Shown: positions 9,301-19,137, numbered from the stretch's first letter. The stretch is DNA of 64,000 bases from Oceanobacter kriegii DSM 6294 (GCF_000422845.1 NZ_KE383933.1:1-64000); one strand, 5' to 3'. Notes: generated from the letters alone by a model not told the origin. A program made the numbers and translations.

Positions 9301-9969
9301 TCAAATACCGATATTACGCATCAACGAGATACCCAGGGATACCGCGTCCTTGTCGTAGCTGTCGAGCTTCAGCCGCAGCCCCCAGTCGTCGTCGGGATTC
9401 CAATTTAGACTGACCCCCAGCGTGTATTGATTCCGGGTTTGGGCTTCGTACGGAAGAATGGTGCTGGAGCTGTCGTTTTTCATGCGCGACATGCCTACCC
9501 GCAGGAAGATATCCCAGTCGTCGCCAATCAGCTCGCCATCCAGACTTTTCATCACATCGCTGGCGTACAGCCGATATTGCAGCCATAAGGCCGGTACCTT
9601 GTAGTCGATGCGTTCGGTACTAGTAATCAGAGGGTTGAGGCTGTTGAGGCCTGCGGTCCCCAGATTGGCGTAGCTGCCTTCCAGATAAAAGTGGCGGCTC
9701 ATGCGATAGCCAATGGCGAACTCCGCGCCGGTGTCGTATTCGTCGGTCACCCGCCAACTGCTGTTGCTGGCGTCCGGGTGCAGGTAGTTGTAGTTGAGGC
9801 CTGCGGCAAGGTACCAGCAGGCATCGTCGTTATCGAGGGTGTCATCGTCGCCGTAGCGTTGGCAGTCTGCCTGAGCTGGGCTGGCCAGAGTGGCCGCCGC
9901 AAGGGCGACCACGGTCAGGCTGGTACGCCACAGCGGTGTTGATGTGCAGCTGGCGTTGGTTTGCTTCAT
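9301..9969 (-). CDS. Small outer-membrane beta-barrel protein, coupled to the giant repeat protein
   Basis: The 222-residue product has a cleavable signal peptide (hydrophobic LTVVALAAATLA, then SPAQA about residue 34). The mature part alternates polar and aromatic/hydrophobic residues (WYLAAGLNYNYLHP, EFAIGYRMSRHFYLEGSYANLG, YTLGVSLNW, LRLKLDSYD), as in 8-stranded barrels of the OmpA/OmpW kind. No exact family is recognised. Its ATG overlaps the TGA of the giant gene as ATGA (9966-9969), so the two are translationally coupled. It may serve as the giant protein's outer-membrane partner, but that is inference. The MITE-like copy A lies 25 bases beyond its stop codon. Confidence 0.8.
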   Translation of the reverse strand: MKQTNASCTSTPLWRTSLTVVALAAATLASPAQADCQRYGDDDTLDNDDACWYLAAGLNYNYLHPDASNSSWRVTDEYDTGAEFAIGYRMSRHFYLEGSYANLGTAGLNSLNPLITSTERIDYKVPALWLQYRLYASDVMKSLDGELIGDDWDIFLRVGMSRMKNDSSSTILPYEAQTRNQYTLGVSLNWNPDDDWGLRLKLDSYDKDAVSLGISLMRNIGI

Positions 9970-12900
9970 TCTGATGTCCCTTTGTCTGAACCCTTCTGAT
10001 TCTGGCCCTGATTGCCATGACTCGAGCCGTGACGACCCTTGTGATGTCCCTTGTGATGTCCCTTGTGATGCTTGCCTTTTGGATGGGTGCGTCGGTACAC
10101 ACCCGCAACCACGGCGGCCAGTAACAGTAAGCCTAGTCCCTTGTAGCCCGCACCGCTGCCACTGAGGGCGGTTTCAATTTCACTTGGGCTTTGCTCGTTG
10201 TCCGGGATGCCATCGCCGTCGTAGTCGCCCAGCTCAACACCATCGGACAAGCCATCGCCGTCAGCATCCGAATCCAGATAGGCTGGCAAACCGTCGCCGT
10301 CCAGGTCACTGAGGTTCATCAGGGCATCGGCAATGCCGTCGCCATTGAGGTCTTCACCGCCCACCTGATCCACGTCGATGGCGTCATCAATGCCGTCACC
10401 GTCGCTGTCGAAGCCGGTTGGTGCGAAGCCAAAGATTTCCTGCCAATCGTCAATGCCATCACCGTCGCTGTCAGTATCCAGTGCATCCGGGATGCCGTCG
10501 CCGTCGGTATCACGCAGGCTCAGGGCGTCGCTGATGCCGTCACCGTCGAGGTCGTCACCGCCAATCAGGTCAACATCAATGGCGTCGTCAATGCCGTCGC
10601 CGTCACTGTCGTTACCGCTCAGGGTCAGGCCTGCTTCAACACTGTCTGGCACGCCGTCGCCATCGCTGTCGCGGTCGAGTCGATCCACAATGCCGTCACC
10701 GTCGCTGTCGAGATTGCCTTCCAGCAAGTCGCTGATGCCGTCGTTGTCGTCATCGCTGTCGAGGTGATTGGCAATGCCATCCCCATCGCTATCAAGTGTG
10801 GTGCCACGACTGGCCGGTTCGGCGTCGACCACGTCGGCAATACCATCACCGTCGAAATCGGAGATCAGGTCGATGCGACCGTCGCCATCGCTGTCGGCGT
10901 TGCGATAGAGGCCATTCTGGATATCGAAGCCACCATCGTTATCGCTGTCGAGGTCAATCCGGTCGGCCACGCCATCGCCATCGCTGTCGAGTGCAGAGGT
11001 CACCAGCGTGCCCGCTATGTCGGCCAGGCCATCGTTATCGGCGTCTTCCAGACCCGCTTCGACAACGTCGTTGATGCTGTCGTTATCGGAATCGAGGTCG
11101 AGGTAGTCCGCCACGCCGTCGCCATCGCTGTCGGCCAGCGCTGCGAGGTCGTCGATGCCATCACCATTGGCGTCAGTGCCGAGGGTGTTGTCGACGTCGA
11201 TCACATCGGCAATGCCGTCGCCATCGCTGTCGATCAGTTCACCCGCCGCATTGGCAAAGCCGGATTCCAGCAGATCAGGCACACCGTCGTTGTCGCTATC
11301 GTTGTCGCGCACATCGGCAATGCCGTCACCGTCACTGTCTGGCAGGCGACGCTGGTCGTCGATGCCATCGCCATTGGCGTCAACGCCACCGGTTTGATCG
11401 ACGTCGTAGGCGTCATCAATGCCATCGTTATCGCTGTCGAGGCCACTCAGACCGGCTTCCAGTGCATCCGGAATGCCGTCGTTGTCGCTGTCGGCGTCGA
11501 TCAGATCGATGATGCCGTCGTCGTCGCTGTCGAGCAGCAGGCTGTTGTTGGCCAGCGCGGTCGCAAAGGCGTCGTCGATGCCGTCACCGTTGCCGTCGAG
11601 GCCACCGGTCTGGTCGACATCGAAGGCGTCGATGATGCCGTCGTTATCGCTGTCGGTGCTGGCGAGGCCAGATTCCAGCGCATCCGGGATGCCGTCGTTG
11701 TCGACGTCAACGTCGAAGGCGTTGAGCTGGTTATCGGCGTCGCTGTCGCTGCTGCCTTCAACAATGTCGGGAATGCCGTCAAAGTCTTCGTCCAGCAGCG
11801 AGTCGCGGTAATCGGCAACGCTGTCGTTGTCGCTGTCACCGCTGCCTTCCAGGTCGTCGGTGATGCCATCGTTGTCGCTGTCGTTGTCACGCAGGTCGGC
11901 CAATGAATCGCCATCGGTATCAACCAGTGTGACGTCGGCAATGCCATCTCCATTGAGGTCATCTGTACCATTGCCTGAGCCACTTCCTGTACCGGAATCA
12001 ACAAAGGCGGCGTTGTTGGCGCTGTCGAAGGCATCGTCGACACCGTCGTTATCGCTGTCCCTGCCGCTGGCGGCGCTGAGGTTGGCCTCAGTGCCATCGC
12101 TCAAACCGTCGTTGTCGCTGTCGGCATCCAGAGCATCAATAGCACCGTCGTTGTCGCTGTCACGGCGGCTTTGAACGGCATCGTCAATGCCATCCGCAGC
12201 ACCGGCATCATCTCCGGCACCGCCACCAATCGCGCCTGTGCCTGCACCGCTATCCACACCGCCGGTTTGGTCGATGTCGTAGGCGTCGTCGATGCCGTCA
12301 GCGTCGGTATCCGTGCCGTCTGGTGCCACGCCAGAGGCTTCTTGCCAGTCCGGCAGGCCGTCGTTATCGCTGTCGAGGTCGTTGTCATCGGTGATGCCGT
12401 CGCCATCGCTGTCGATCAGGCTGGCAGCGCCATTGCTCAAGGCACCTTCCTGAACGTCGCTAAGGCCGTCGTTGTCGTTGTCAGGATCAAGCGGGTTCGG
12501 AATACCGTCGCCGTCGTAATCACGATCCGTACCCAGCACGCCCTGATCACCGTCGGTGAGGTCAGGAATACCGTCACCATCGGCGTCGGCATTGTCTGCT
12601 GCGGTGGCGTTGTCGATCACGCCGTCCTGGTCGGCATCCAGACGGGCAAAGCTGGTTGCTGCGATGTCATTGACGCCGTCGTTGTTGCTGTCGGTGTCGA
12701 TGCGGTCGGCAATGCCGTCGTCATCGCTGTCACGCTCGCTGAGGGTGGCCAGATCGCCGTCGTCCAACAAGCCGTTGTGGTCGGTGTCATCAAGGCCCGC
12801 TTCCACAATGTCGTTGATGCTGTCGTTGTCGGAATCCAGGTCGAGGTAATCCGGCACGCCATCGTTGTCGGTGTCCAGCGCCACGGCGCTGTCGTCAATG

Positions 12901-15900
12901 CCGTCGTTGTTGGCGTCGAGACCGCCGGTCTGGTCAACGTCGAAGCTGTCATCAATGCCGTCGGCATCGCTGTCGAGGCCGGAGGCTGCCACTTCCAGCT
13001 GGTCGGCAACGCCGTCGCTGTCACTGTCGCCAGAGCGCAGGTTGGCAGTGCCGTCGGCGTCCTGATCCGGCAGGCTGAAGGCGTCGTCGATGCCGTCGTT
13101 GTTGGCATCCACCCCACCGGTTTGATCAACGTCGAACGTGTCGTCGATGCCATCGGCGTCGGTATCAACAAAGCTCAGCTGGGCTTCCAGCGGGTCCGGC
13201 AGGCCGTCATTGTCGGCGTCAGCATCGCGGTTGTCGGCGAGGCCGTCACCGTCGGAGTCGACCACCACCACGCTGTCGTCAACGCCGTCGTTGTTGGAGT
13301 CTACGCCGCCGGTTTGGTCAACGTCGAAGCTGTCGTCAATGCCATCGCCATCGCTGTCGAGGTTGCTGACAGCCGCTTCAATGCGATCCGGCACGCCGTC
13401 GTTATCGCTGTCGGTGTCACGGAAGTCGGCAATGCCGTCGCCGTCGGTATCAATGGCTGCTACGGCATCGTCCACGCCGTCACCGTTGGCGTCGGTGCCG
13501 CCGGTTTGGTCAACGTCGAAGCGGTCATCAATGCCGTCCGCGTCGCTGTCGCGGGACAGAATGCCCACTTCCACGCCGTCCGGAATGCCGTCGTTGTCAG
13601 CATCGGCTTCCAGCGCATCGTTGATGCCGTCACCGTCGCTGTCCAGCGCGCCTTCAATGGCATCGGGCACGCCGTCACCGTCTTCGTCGTTGCTGGTATC
13701 CAGGTAGTCCGGAATGCCATCGCCGTCGGTATCACCGGTACCCTCGGTTTCGTCGTCAATGCCGTCGCCATCGGAGTCCAGTACCACCAGCACCGAGCTG
13801 GCGGCGGTATTGCCATTGGCCGCCGCGTCCTGGGCGCTGTTGGCGGCCAGGTCGAGGGCAATATTGCCAACGCCATCCGGGGTAATTTCAACCGTCCAGG
13901 TCTGGTTGTCGCTGCTGCTGAAGCTGCTGACACTGCCATTCTGTACCAGCAGGTCACCGCTGGTGACGCCCTGCATCACTTCGCTGAAGGCCAGCGTCAC
14001 CACGAATGGGTCGGTGTTGTTGACCACGGTTGGCGCACCGTTGATTTGCACTTGCGGTGCGGTGACATCGTAGTTGCCGCTAACCGTGGTTGCCGCCGTG
14101 TTGTCGTTACCGGCCAGATCCTGGGCTACGCCCGCGGCAACCGCTAGACTGAAGCTGCCTTCGCTGTCCGGGGTTACGGTGGCGGTGTAGGTCGCTGCGT
14201 CGACCGCAGTGAAGTTACTCAAGCTGGCGTTGCTGGCGCTGATGTCGCTGATATCAAAGCCGGTCATGTCTTCGCTGAAGGCGAAGGTCGCGGTAAAGGC
14301 AGCGTTGGTGTCGTCCGGCACATTCTGGATTTGAACAGACGGAATGGTCGGGTCGTAATTCACGCTGGCCTGCGCTGCCGCGGTATTGCCGTTACCGGCT
14401 GCATCCGTGGCGATGTTGGCATTAATGTCGAGCGTCACAGTGCCATTGCCATCCGCAACCACCGATACGGTGTAGGTGTTGCCATCAACGGCCGTCACGG
14501 AGGCCACAGAGGCATTGGTGACCACAACGTCCGCGGCGTTAAAGCCGGTGACGTCTTCACTGAACTCCACTGTCACATCGAAGTTGCCGTTGGTCACCGT
14601 CGGCACGTTCAGGAACGCAACGTCTGGCGACGTGGTATCAAAATCACCACCAACTTGAGTCGCTGCGGTGTTGTTATTGCCCGCTGCGTCCTGGGCACCG
14701 TTGGCCGGTACGTCCAGCGTGAAGGCACCTTCCGACGTTGGCGTTACCAGCGCGGTGTAGGTGTTGCCGTCTACCGCAGTGAAGTTCGACAGCGTGGCGT
14801 TGCTGGCGCTGATATCACCCACCGTAAAGCCGGTCACGTCTTCGCTGAATTCAAAGGTCGCGGTAAATGCGGCGTTGGTATCGGCCGGTACGTTCTGAAT
14901 GGCAACGGTCGGTGCGGTGGTATCAAAGTTACCGCCCGCCTGAGTCGCTGCGGTGTTGTTATTGCCCGCTGCGTCCTGAGCACCGTTGGCTGGCACATCC
15001 AGCGTAAAGGCCCCTTCGGAGGTTGGCGTTACCGTGGCGGTGTAGGTGTTGCCATCAACTGCGGTGAAGTTCGACAGCGTGGCATTGCTGGCGGTGATAT
15101 CACCTACCGCAAAGCCGGTCACGTCTTCGCTGAATTCAAAGGTCGCAGTGAATGCGGCGTTGGTGTCGGCCGGTACGTTCTGAATCGCAACGGTTGGCAC
15201 CGTAATATCGTAGTTGCCCCCAGCCTGAGTCGCTGCGGTGTTGTTATTGCCCGCTGCGTCCTGAGCGCCATTGGCCGGTACATCCAGCGTAAAGGCACCT
15301 TCGGAGGTTGGCGTTACCGTGGCGGTGTAGGTGTTGCCGTCTACTGCGGTGAAGTCTGACAGCGTGGCATTGCTGGCGGTGATATCCCCTACCACAAAGC
15401 CGGTCACATCTTCGCTGAATTCGAAGGTCGCGGTGAACGGCGCATTGGCGTCTGCCGGAACGTTCTGAATAGCGACGGTCGGTGCGGTGGTATCAAAGTT
15501 GCCGCCCGCCTGAGTGGCCGCCGTGTTGTTATTGCCCGCTGCGTCCTGAGCACCGTTGGCCGGTACGTCCAGCGTGAAGGCACCTTCCGACGTTGGCGTA
15601 ACCAGTGCGGTGTAGGTGTTGCCGTCTACCGCAGTGAAGTTCGACAGTGTGGCATTGCTGGCGGTGATATCACCCACCGCAAAGCCGGTGACGTCTTCGC
15701 TGAATTCAAAGGTCGCGGTAAATGCCGCATTGGTATCGGCCGGTACGTTCTGAATGGCAACGGTCGGTGCGGTGGTATCAAAGTTACCGCCCGCCTGAGT
15801 CGCTGCGGTGTTGTTGTTACCGGCAACGTCCTGAGCGCCGTTGGCTGGTACATCCAGCGTAAAGGCACCTTCGGAGGTTGGCGTCACCGTAGCGGTGTAA

Positions 15901-17894
15901 GTATTGCCATCGACGGCGGTGAAGTCTGACAGCGTGGCATTGCTGGCGGTGATATCACCCACCGCAAAGCCGGTGACGTCTTCGCTGAACTCAAAGGTTG
16001 CGGTAAACGCAGCGTTGGTGTCTGCCGGTACGTTCTGAATGGCAACCGTTGGCGGTGTGGCATCGTATTCACTGCTGGCCTGAGTAGCAGCAGTGTTGTT
16101 ATTGCCCGCGGCATCCTGAGCGCCGTTGGCCGGTACATCCAGAGTCACAGTGCCATCGGAGGTTGGTGTAACCAGCGCTGTGTAGGTATTGCCATCGACG
16201 GCGGTAAAGCCAGACAGCGTGGCATTGCTTGCGGTGATGTCGCCCTGGGTGAAGTTGACTACGTCTTCGCTGAACTCAAAGGTCGCAGTAAACGGCGCGT
16301 TGGAGTTGGCGGGCACGTTCTGGATCGCCACCGTTGGCGCCGTAATGTCGTAGTTGGTGACCGACTGGCTGGCGGCGGTGTTGGTATTGGTGGCCGCGTC
16401 TTGTGCAACATCGGCCGCGACGTCCAGCGTCACAGGCCCTTCAGAAGTCGGTGTGACCGTTGCGGTATAGGTGTTGCCATCGACGGCGGTGAAGTTGGAC
16501 AGCGTGGCGTTACCGGCGGTGATATCGCCCTGGGTAAAGCCGGTCACGTCTTCGGTGAATTCAAACGTCGCTGTGAAGGCAGCATTGGTATCTGACGGCG
16601 CAGAAATACTCACGCCCGGCTTGGTGGCGTCGTAGGTGGTCGTTGCCTGAGTCGCCGCCGTATTGCCGTTACCGGCCGCGTCCTGAGCACCGTTGGCCGG
16701 AACGTCCAGCGTTACTGTGCCATCGGAGGTCGGCGTAACAGTGGCGGTATAGGTGTTGGCGTCAACAGCGGTGAAGTCCGAAAGCGTGGCGTTGCCTGCG
16801 GTGATATCGCCAACCGCAAAGCCGGTGACGTCTTCACTGAATTCAAAGGTCACCGAATACGGCGCGTTGGTCAGCGTCGGCTCGCCCTGAATATCTACAG
16901 TAGGTGCGGTGGTGTCGATTTCCAGCTCGTTGTTGCTGGTGTCGCTGCTGCTGTTACCAGCGGCATCGGTACTGGTAACCGCAACCTCGTTAAAGCCATT
17001 GGTATTGGGCGCGAACGTGCCGGAGTCTGGCGTCAAAGCGCCGGTGTCGAGGCTCCAGGTGCCGTCGGATTCTGCAATGACGGTGTAGGTGGCACCCGCG
17101 ACAACCACTGTCAGGGTGGTGGTGGCTTCGGCAGTACCGGTGATTACCGGCGTAGGATCATTGGTCAGCTGACTGTCGACGGTTGGGACAACCGGTGGGG
17201 TTGTGTCCAGTGATGTTTTCTGTGGATTGGAGAAAACCAGGTCAAGGTCACCGTCGAGGTCGAAGAAGCGGTTACCGCCACTGCTGGCGTAGACCACGCT
17301 GATTTTGGAACCGCCTTTGAAGTCAATCTGTACCGCAAGATTCGTATCCGCGGCAGTACCATCAGCATTGGAGGTGAAATACACATAGCCGGAGGTGTTG
17401 CCCACAACAATGTTGGTCGGATTTTCCAGCGTATAGGCAGCAACGTCTGTTTCCAGTGCTGCGACGGCTTCGGTTTGCGTCTGGTCGATGTCCTTGAACA
17501 CCGCCGACGGGATCAACTCAATAGGAACCGGACTGGCGGTGCCAAAGGTGTTGGCTTCATAGAACTCGTAGTCAACAAAAGCATTCAGGTTGCCACTGGC
17601 GGAGCCATACAGCAGCTGTGCCTGGGCGTCATCGTTGGAAGTGGCAAAATTGATCGTTGCCCCTGCACCAATCGAAGTAATGCGCCCCACCACATCGACA
17701 GCAGTACCATTGACGACGGCGACGTCTTCCCACAGCGCCGTGGTACCTGCAGTACCATCACCATTAACAATCGGCGCGTTGTTGAACACCATGGGGGTGT
17801 TGGCCAATGCCATTGGCGAGGACAGAGCTAACGCGCAGCCTATGCACCTTGGCAGGGAGAAAATCCGATTTGTACGACTTGCTGCTCGTTTCAT
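9966..17894 (-). CDS. Giant surface protein with Ig-like and thrombospondin type 3 repeats
   Basis: The product is about 2642 residues. It has a signal peptide (CIGCALALSSPMALA), a unique N-terminal domain to about residue 230, one Ig-like domain of the type seen in large adhesins (to about 325), and eleven Ig-like repeats of about 95 residues (about 326-1371) marked by FEFSEDVTGF. About 1200 residues of calcium-binding aspartate repeats follow (DSDGDGIDD variants, thrombospondin type 3). The end is a hydrophobic segment GLGLLLLAAVVAGVY at about 2583-2597, then RR and a 40-residue Lys/His/Gly tail. The frame is open from a TTG at 17954; I chose the ATG at 17894 because it places the signal peptide at the N-terminus, although no strong ribosome-binding site is visible. 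It lies between an OmpA-family gene and a coupled beta-barrel. A cell-surface adhesin or matrix role is inferred. The terminal segment resembles a GlyGly-CTERM-type sorting signal with an unusual tail. Confidence 0.88.
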   Translation of the reverse strand: MKRAASRTNRIFSLPRCIGCALALSSPMALANTPMVFNNAPIVNGDGTAGTTALWEDVAVVNGTAVDVVGRITSIGAGATINFATSNDDAQAQLLYGSASGNLNAFVDYEFYEANTFGTASPVPIELIPSAVFKDIDQTQTEAVAALETDVAAYTLENPTNIVVGNTSGYVYFTSNADGTAADTNLAVQIDFKGGSKISVVYASSGGNRFFDLDGDLDLVFSNPQKTSLDTTPPVVPTVDSQLTNDPTPVITGTAEATTTLTVVVAGATYTVIAESDGTWSLDTGALTPDSGTFAPNTNGFNEVAVTSTDAAGNSSSDTSNNELEIDTTAPTVDIQGEPTLTNAPYSVTFEFSEDVTGFAVGDITAGNATLSDFTAVDANTYTATVTPTSDGTVTLDVPANGAQDAAGNGNTAATQATTTYDATKPGVSISAPSDTNAAFTATFEFTEDVTGFTQGDITAGNATLSNFTAVDGNTYTATVTPTSEGPVTLDVAADVAQDAATNTNTAASQSVTNYDITAPTVAIQNVPANSNAPFTATFEFSEDVVNFTQGDITASNATLSGFTAVDGNTYTALVTPTSDGTVTLDVPANGAQDAAGNNNTAATQASSEYDATPPTVAIQNVPADTNAAFTATFEFSEDVTGFAVGDITASNATLSDFTAVDGNTYTATVTPTSEGAFTLDVPANGAQDVAGNNNTAATQAGGNFDTTAPTVAIQNVPADTNAAFTATFEFSEDVTGFAVGDITASNATLSNFTAVDGNTYTALVTPTSEGAFTLDVPANGAQDAAGNNNTAATQAGGNFDTTAPTVAIQNVPADANAPFTATFEFSEDVTGFVVGDITASNATLSDFTAVDGNTYTATVTPTSEGAFTLDVPANGAQDAAGNNNTAATQAGGNYDITVPTVAIQNVPADTNAAFTATFEFSEDVTGFAVGDITASNATLSNFTAVDGNTYTATVTPTSEGAFTLDVPANGAQDAAGNNNTAATQAGGNFDTTAPTVAIQNVPADTNAAFTATFEFSEDVTGFTVGDISASNATLSNFTAVDGNTYTALVTPTSEGAFTLDVPANGAQDAAGNNNTAATQVGGDFDTTSPDVAFLNVPTVTNGNFDVTVEFSEDVTGFNAADVVVTNASVASVTAVDGNTYTVSVVADGNGTVTLDINANIATDAAGNGNTAAAQASVNYDPTIPSVQIQNVPDDTNAAFTATFAFSEDMTGFDISDISASNASLSNFTAVDAATYTATVTPDSEGSFSLAVAAGVAQDLAGNDNTAATTVSGNYDVTAPQVQINGAPTVVNNTDPFVVTLAFSEVMQGVTSGDLLVQNGSVSSFSSSDNQTWTVEITPDGVGNIALDLAANSAQDAAANGNTAASSVLVVLDSDGDGIDDETEGTGDTDGDGIPDYLDTSNDEDGDGVPDAIEGALDSDGDGINDALEADADNDGIPDGVEVGILSRDSDADGIDDRFDVDQTGGTDANGDGVDDAVAAIDTDGDGIADFRDTDSDNDGVPDRIEAAVSNLDSDGDGIDDSFDVDQTGGVDSNNDGVDDSVVVVDSDGDGLADNRDADADNDGLPDPLEAQLSFVDTDADGIDDTFDVDQTGGVDANNDGIDDAFSLPDQDADGTANLRSGDSDSDGVADQLEVAASGLDSDADGIDDSFDVDQTGGLDANNDGIDDSAVALDTDNDGVPDYLDLDSDNDSINDIVEAGLDDTDHNGLLDDGDLATLSERDSDDDGIADRIDTDSNNDGVNDIAATSFARLDADQDGVIDNATAADNADADGDGIPDLTDGDQGVLGTDRDYDGDGIPNPLDPDNDNDGLSDVQEGALSNGAASLIDSDGDGITDDNDLDSDNDGLPDWQEASGVAPDGTDTDADGIDDAYDIDQTGGVDSGAGTGAIGGGAGDDAGAADGIDDAVQSRRDSDNDGAIDALDADSDNDGLSDGTEANLSAASGRDSDNDGVDDAFDSANNAAFVDSGTGSGSGNGTDDLNGDGIADVTLVDTDGDSLADLRDNDSDNDGITDDLEGSGDSDNDSVADYRDSLLDEDFDGIPDIVEGSSDSDADNQLNAFDVDVDNDGIPDALESGLASTDSDNDGIIDAFDVDQTGGLDGNGDGIDDAFATALANNSLLLDSDDDGIIDLIDADSDNDGIPDALEAGLSGLDSDNDGIDDAYDVDQTGGVDANGDGIDDQRRLPDSDGDGIADVRDNDSDNDGVPDLLESGFANAAGELIDSDGDGIADVIDVDNTLGTDANGDGIDDLAALADSDGDGVADYLDLDSDNDSINDVVEAGLEDADNDGLADIAGTLVTSALDSDGDGVADRIDLDSDNDGGFDIQNGLYRNADSDGDGRIDLISDFDGDGIADVVDAEPASRGTTLDSDGDGIANHLDSDDDNDGISDLLEGNLDSDGDGIVDRLDRDSDGDGVPDSVEAGLTLSGNDSDGDGIDDAIDVDLIGGDDLDGDGISDALSLRDTDGDGIPDALDTDSDGDGIDDWQEIFGFAPTGFDSDGDGIDDAIDVDQVGGEDLNGDGIADALMNLSDLDGDGLPAYLDSDADGDGLSDGVELGDYDGDGIPDNEQSPSEIETALSGSGAGYKGLGLLLLAAVVAGVYRRTHPKGKHHKGHHKGHHKGRHGSSHGNQGQNQKGSDKGTSE
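10190..13780 (-). repeat. Thrombospondin type 3 (Asp-rich, Ca-binding) repeat region inside the giant gene
   Basis: About 1200 codons of DxDxDGxxD-type units appear as degenerate direct repeats of GTCGTCATCGCTGTC-like DNA on the plus strand. A recurring longer unit contains the phrase FDVDQTGGVDANNDGIDD. This low-complexity DNA leaves the other five frames open for long stretches, which produces spurious ORFs. Confidence 0.85.
13780..16915 (-). repeat. Eleven tandem Ig-like repeats inside the giant gene
   Basis: The period is about 285 bases (95 codons). Units between about 14640 and 16060 are close to identical at the DNA level, for example TGAGTCGCTGCGGTG at 14941 and again 285 bases later. 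The outermost units have diverged more. The pattern indicates recent duplication or gene conversion and could support copy-number change. Confidence 0.85.
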
Positions 17895-18120
17895 GAAGCA
17901 CCACTGAGTAGCTGAGTAAAATACTGGGTTACTCATAAAGGCTAGTTCAGCCAAGCGATCACAGTGTGAGCATCGTGTAATATTTACAGACGGATGAGTG
18001 TCTAATGTGACACCTTGAGAAATGAGAATCAGTTAAAAGATAGTCCAGCGGGGAGTGCCCGCCGGGAAGCGGATTTGAATACCCGGCAGGCCGTTCTTCA
18101 TACGTTAGTTCAGGCGTATT

Positions 18121-19137
18121 TCAAGGCTGCGCCCACAGCTCTACCCGACGGTTGGCGGCGCGACCTTGTGGAGTGTCGTTGGTGGCAATCGGTCGACTTT
18201 CACCGAAGCCTTCACTGTGCAGGCGGTCGGAGGCAATACCGTGATCCACCAGATACTGTTTCACCGACTGCGCCCGCCGCTTACTCAACCACAGGTTGTA
18301 GGCATCGGAGCCCTGTGAATCGGTATGCGCATGAATGGCCACCCGAATATCCGGGTCGGCCTGCAGCACCCCCACCACTTCGTCCAGCACCACTTTTGAC
18401 GTCGCGGTCAGCGCATCGGAGTTGCTTTCGAAGCCCACGCCCTCCAGCGTCCAGCCCTGATCCATACAAGCTTCGACGCACGCTTCCGGCTCTGCCTGTT
18501 CTGGTTCGGCAACGGACACAACGGCACCGGCCAGCAAGGTTTTGGTCGGGTCTGGCAGCGACTTGTCAGGCACGGATTCAGGTGCCATCAAACCCTCTTT
18601 CAGGCTGCCAAAACGGTAGCCAAACGACAGCTGGAAATGGGCATAACGTTCGTCGCTGGCCAACCCTTCTGAATGACGAATTTCAGCCCGGCCAAACCAG
18701 CGCGGGGAAAAGTGATATTGCCCACCCACACCGATGTCCATGGCCGTCAGTTTGCCCGACATCGTCATACCTGGCTGCTGGTTATCCAGCTGGTTTTTCG
18801 ACATACCTAACAGCAGGTAGGGCTGGAAGCCGTCATCGTCCAACAGCCACAAGCCACTGAGGCGATAGCCTTTCAGCTCCGGACGGTCTTCATCCTGGGT
18901 AATGGCAGGCAACGCCACCGCTCCTTCCAACGCCAGCGACGACGTTAGATACCATCCCGCCATGGCCTCGTACTGGTAGCCGTGGCGGAACTGCTCATCG
19001 TAAGAGATCGCCCCGCTGCGCATCCCCATATCGGTGTGATTAACACCCAGCGAGGCATAGCCATCGGCAAACACGGTTTGACTGGCAGCCAGAACGGCCA
19101 AAGCGAGTGACGTGCGAATCGGTTCTGCGGATTTCAT
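18121..19137 (-). CDS. OmpA-family outer-membrane protein (beta-barrel plus peptidoglycan-binding domain)
   Basis: The 338-residue product has a signal peptide (SLALAVLAASQTVFA). Next is an N-terminal beta-barrel of about 170 residues (GYASLGVNHTDMG to FQLSFGYRFGSL) and a short Pro/Glu-rich linker holding the pair CVEACMDQ, as in OprF-type proteins. The C-terminal OmpA domain reads IRVAIHAHTDSQGSDAYNLWLSKRRAQSVKQYL, with the peptidoglycan-binding Asp and Arg positions intact. It lies upstream of the giant repeat protein on the same strand, with a 226-base gap. It could anchor the surface structure to the cell wall, which is inference from order alone. Confidence 0.9.
   Translation of the reverse strand: MKSAEPIRTSLALAVLAASQTVFADGYASLGVNHTDMGMRSGAISYDEQFRHGYQYEAMAGWYLTSSLALEGAVALPAITQDEDRPELKGYRLSGLWLLDDDGFQPYLLLGMSKNQLDNQQPGMTMSGKLTAMDIGVGGQYHFSPRWFGRAEIRHSEGLASDERYAHFQLSFGYRFGSLKEGLMAPESVPDKSLPDPTKTLLAGAVVSVAEPEQAEPEACVEACMDQGWTLEGVGFESNSDALTATSKVVLDEVVGVLQADPDIRVAIHAHTDSQGSDAYNLWLSKRRAQSVKQYLVDHGIASDRLHSEGFGESRPIATNDTPQGRAANRRVELWAQP

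Noticed and set aside
10190-13780. Regular short repeats that could be mistaken for a CRISPR array
   Set aside because: They are in-frame codons of calcium-binding repeats with no unique spacers.
10191-14147. Several long plus-strand frames (Val/Ala/Ile-rich and Ser/Pro-rich) opposite the giant repeat gene
   Set aside because: They come from the periodic GTCGTCATCGCTGTC-type DNA of the aspartate repeats, which lacks stops in most frames.
18012-18036. Possible Fur box upstream of the giant gene (AATGAGAATCAGTTA)
   Set aside because: Only about 11 of 19 positions match the consensus; too weak to call.
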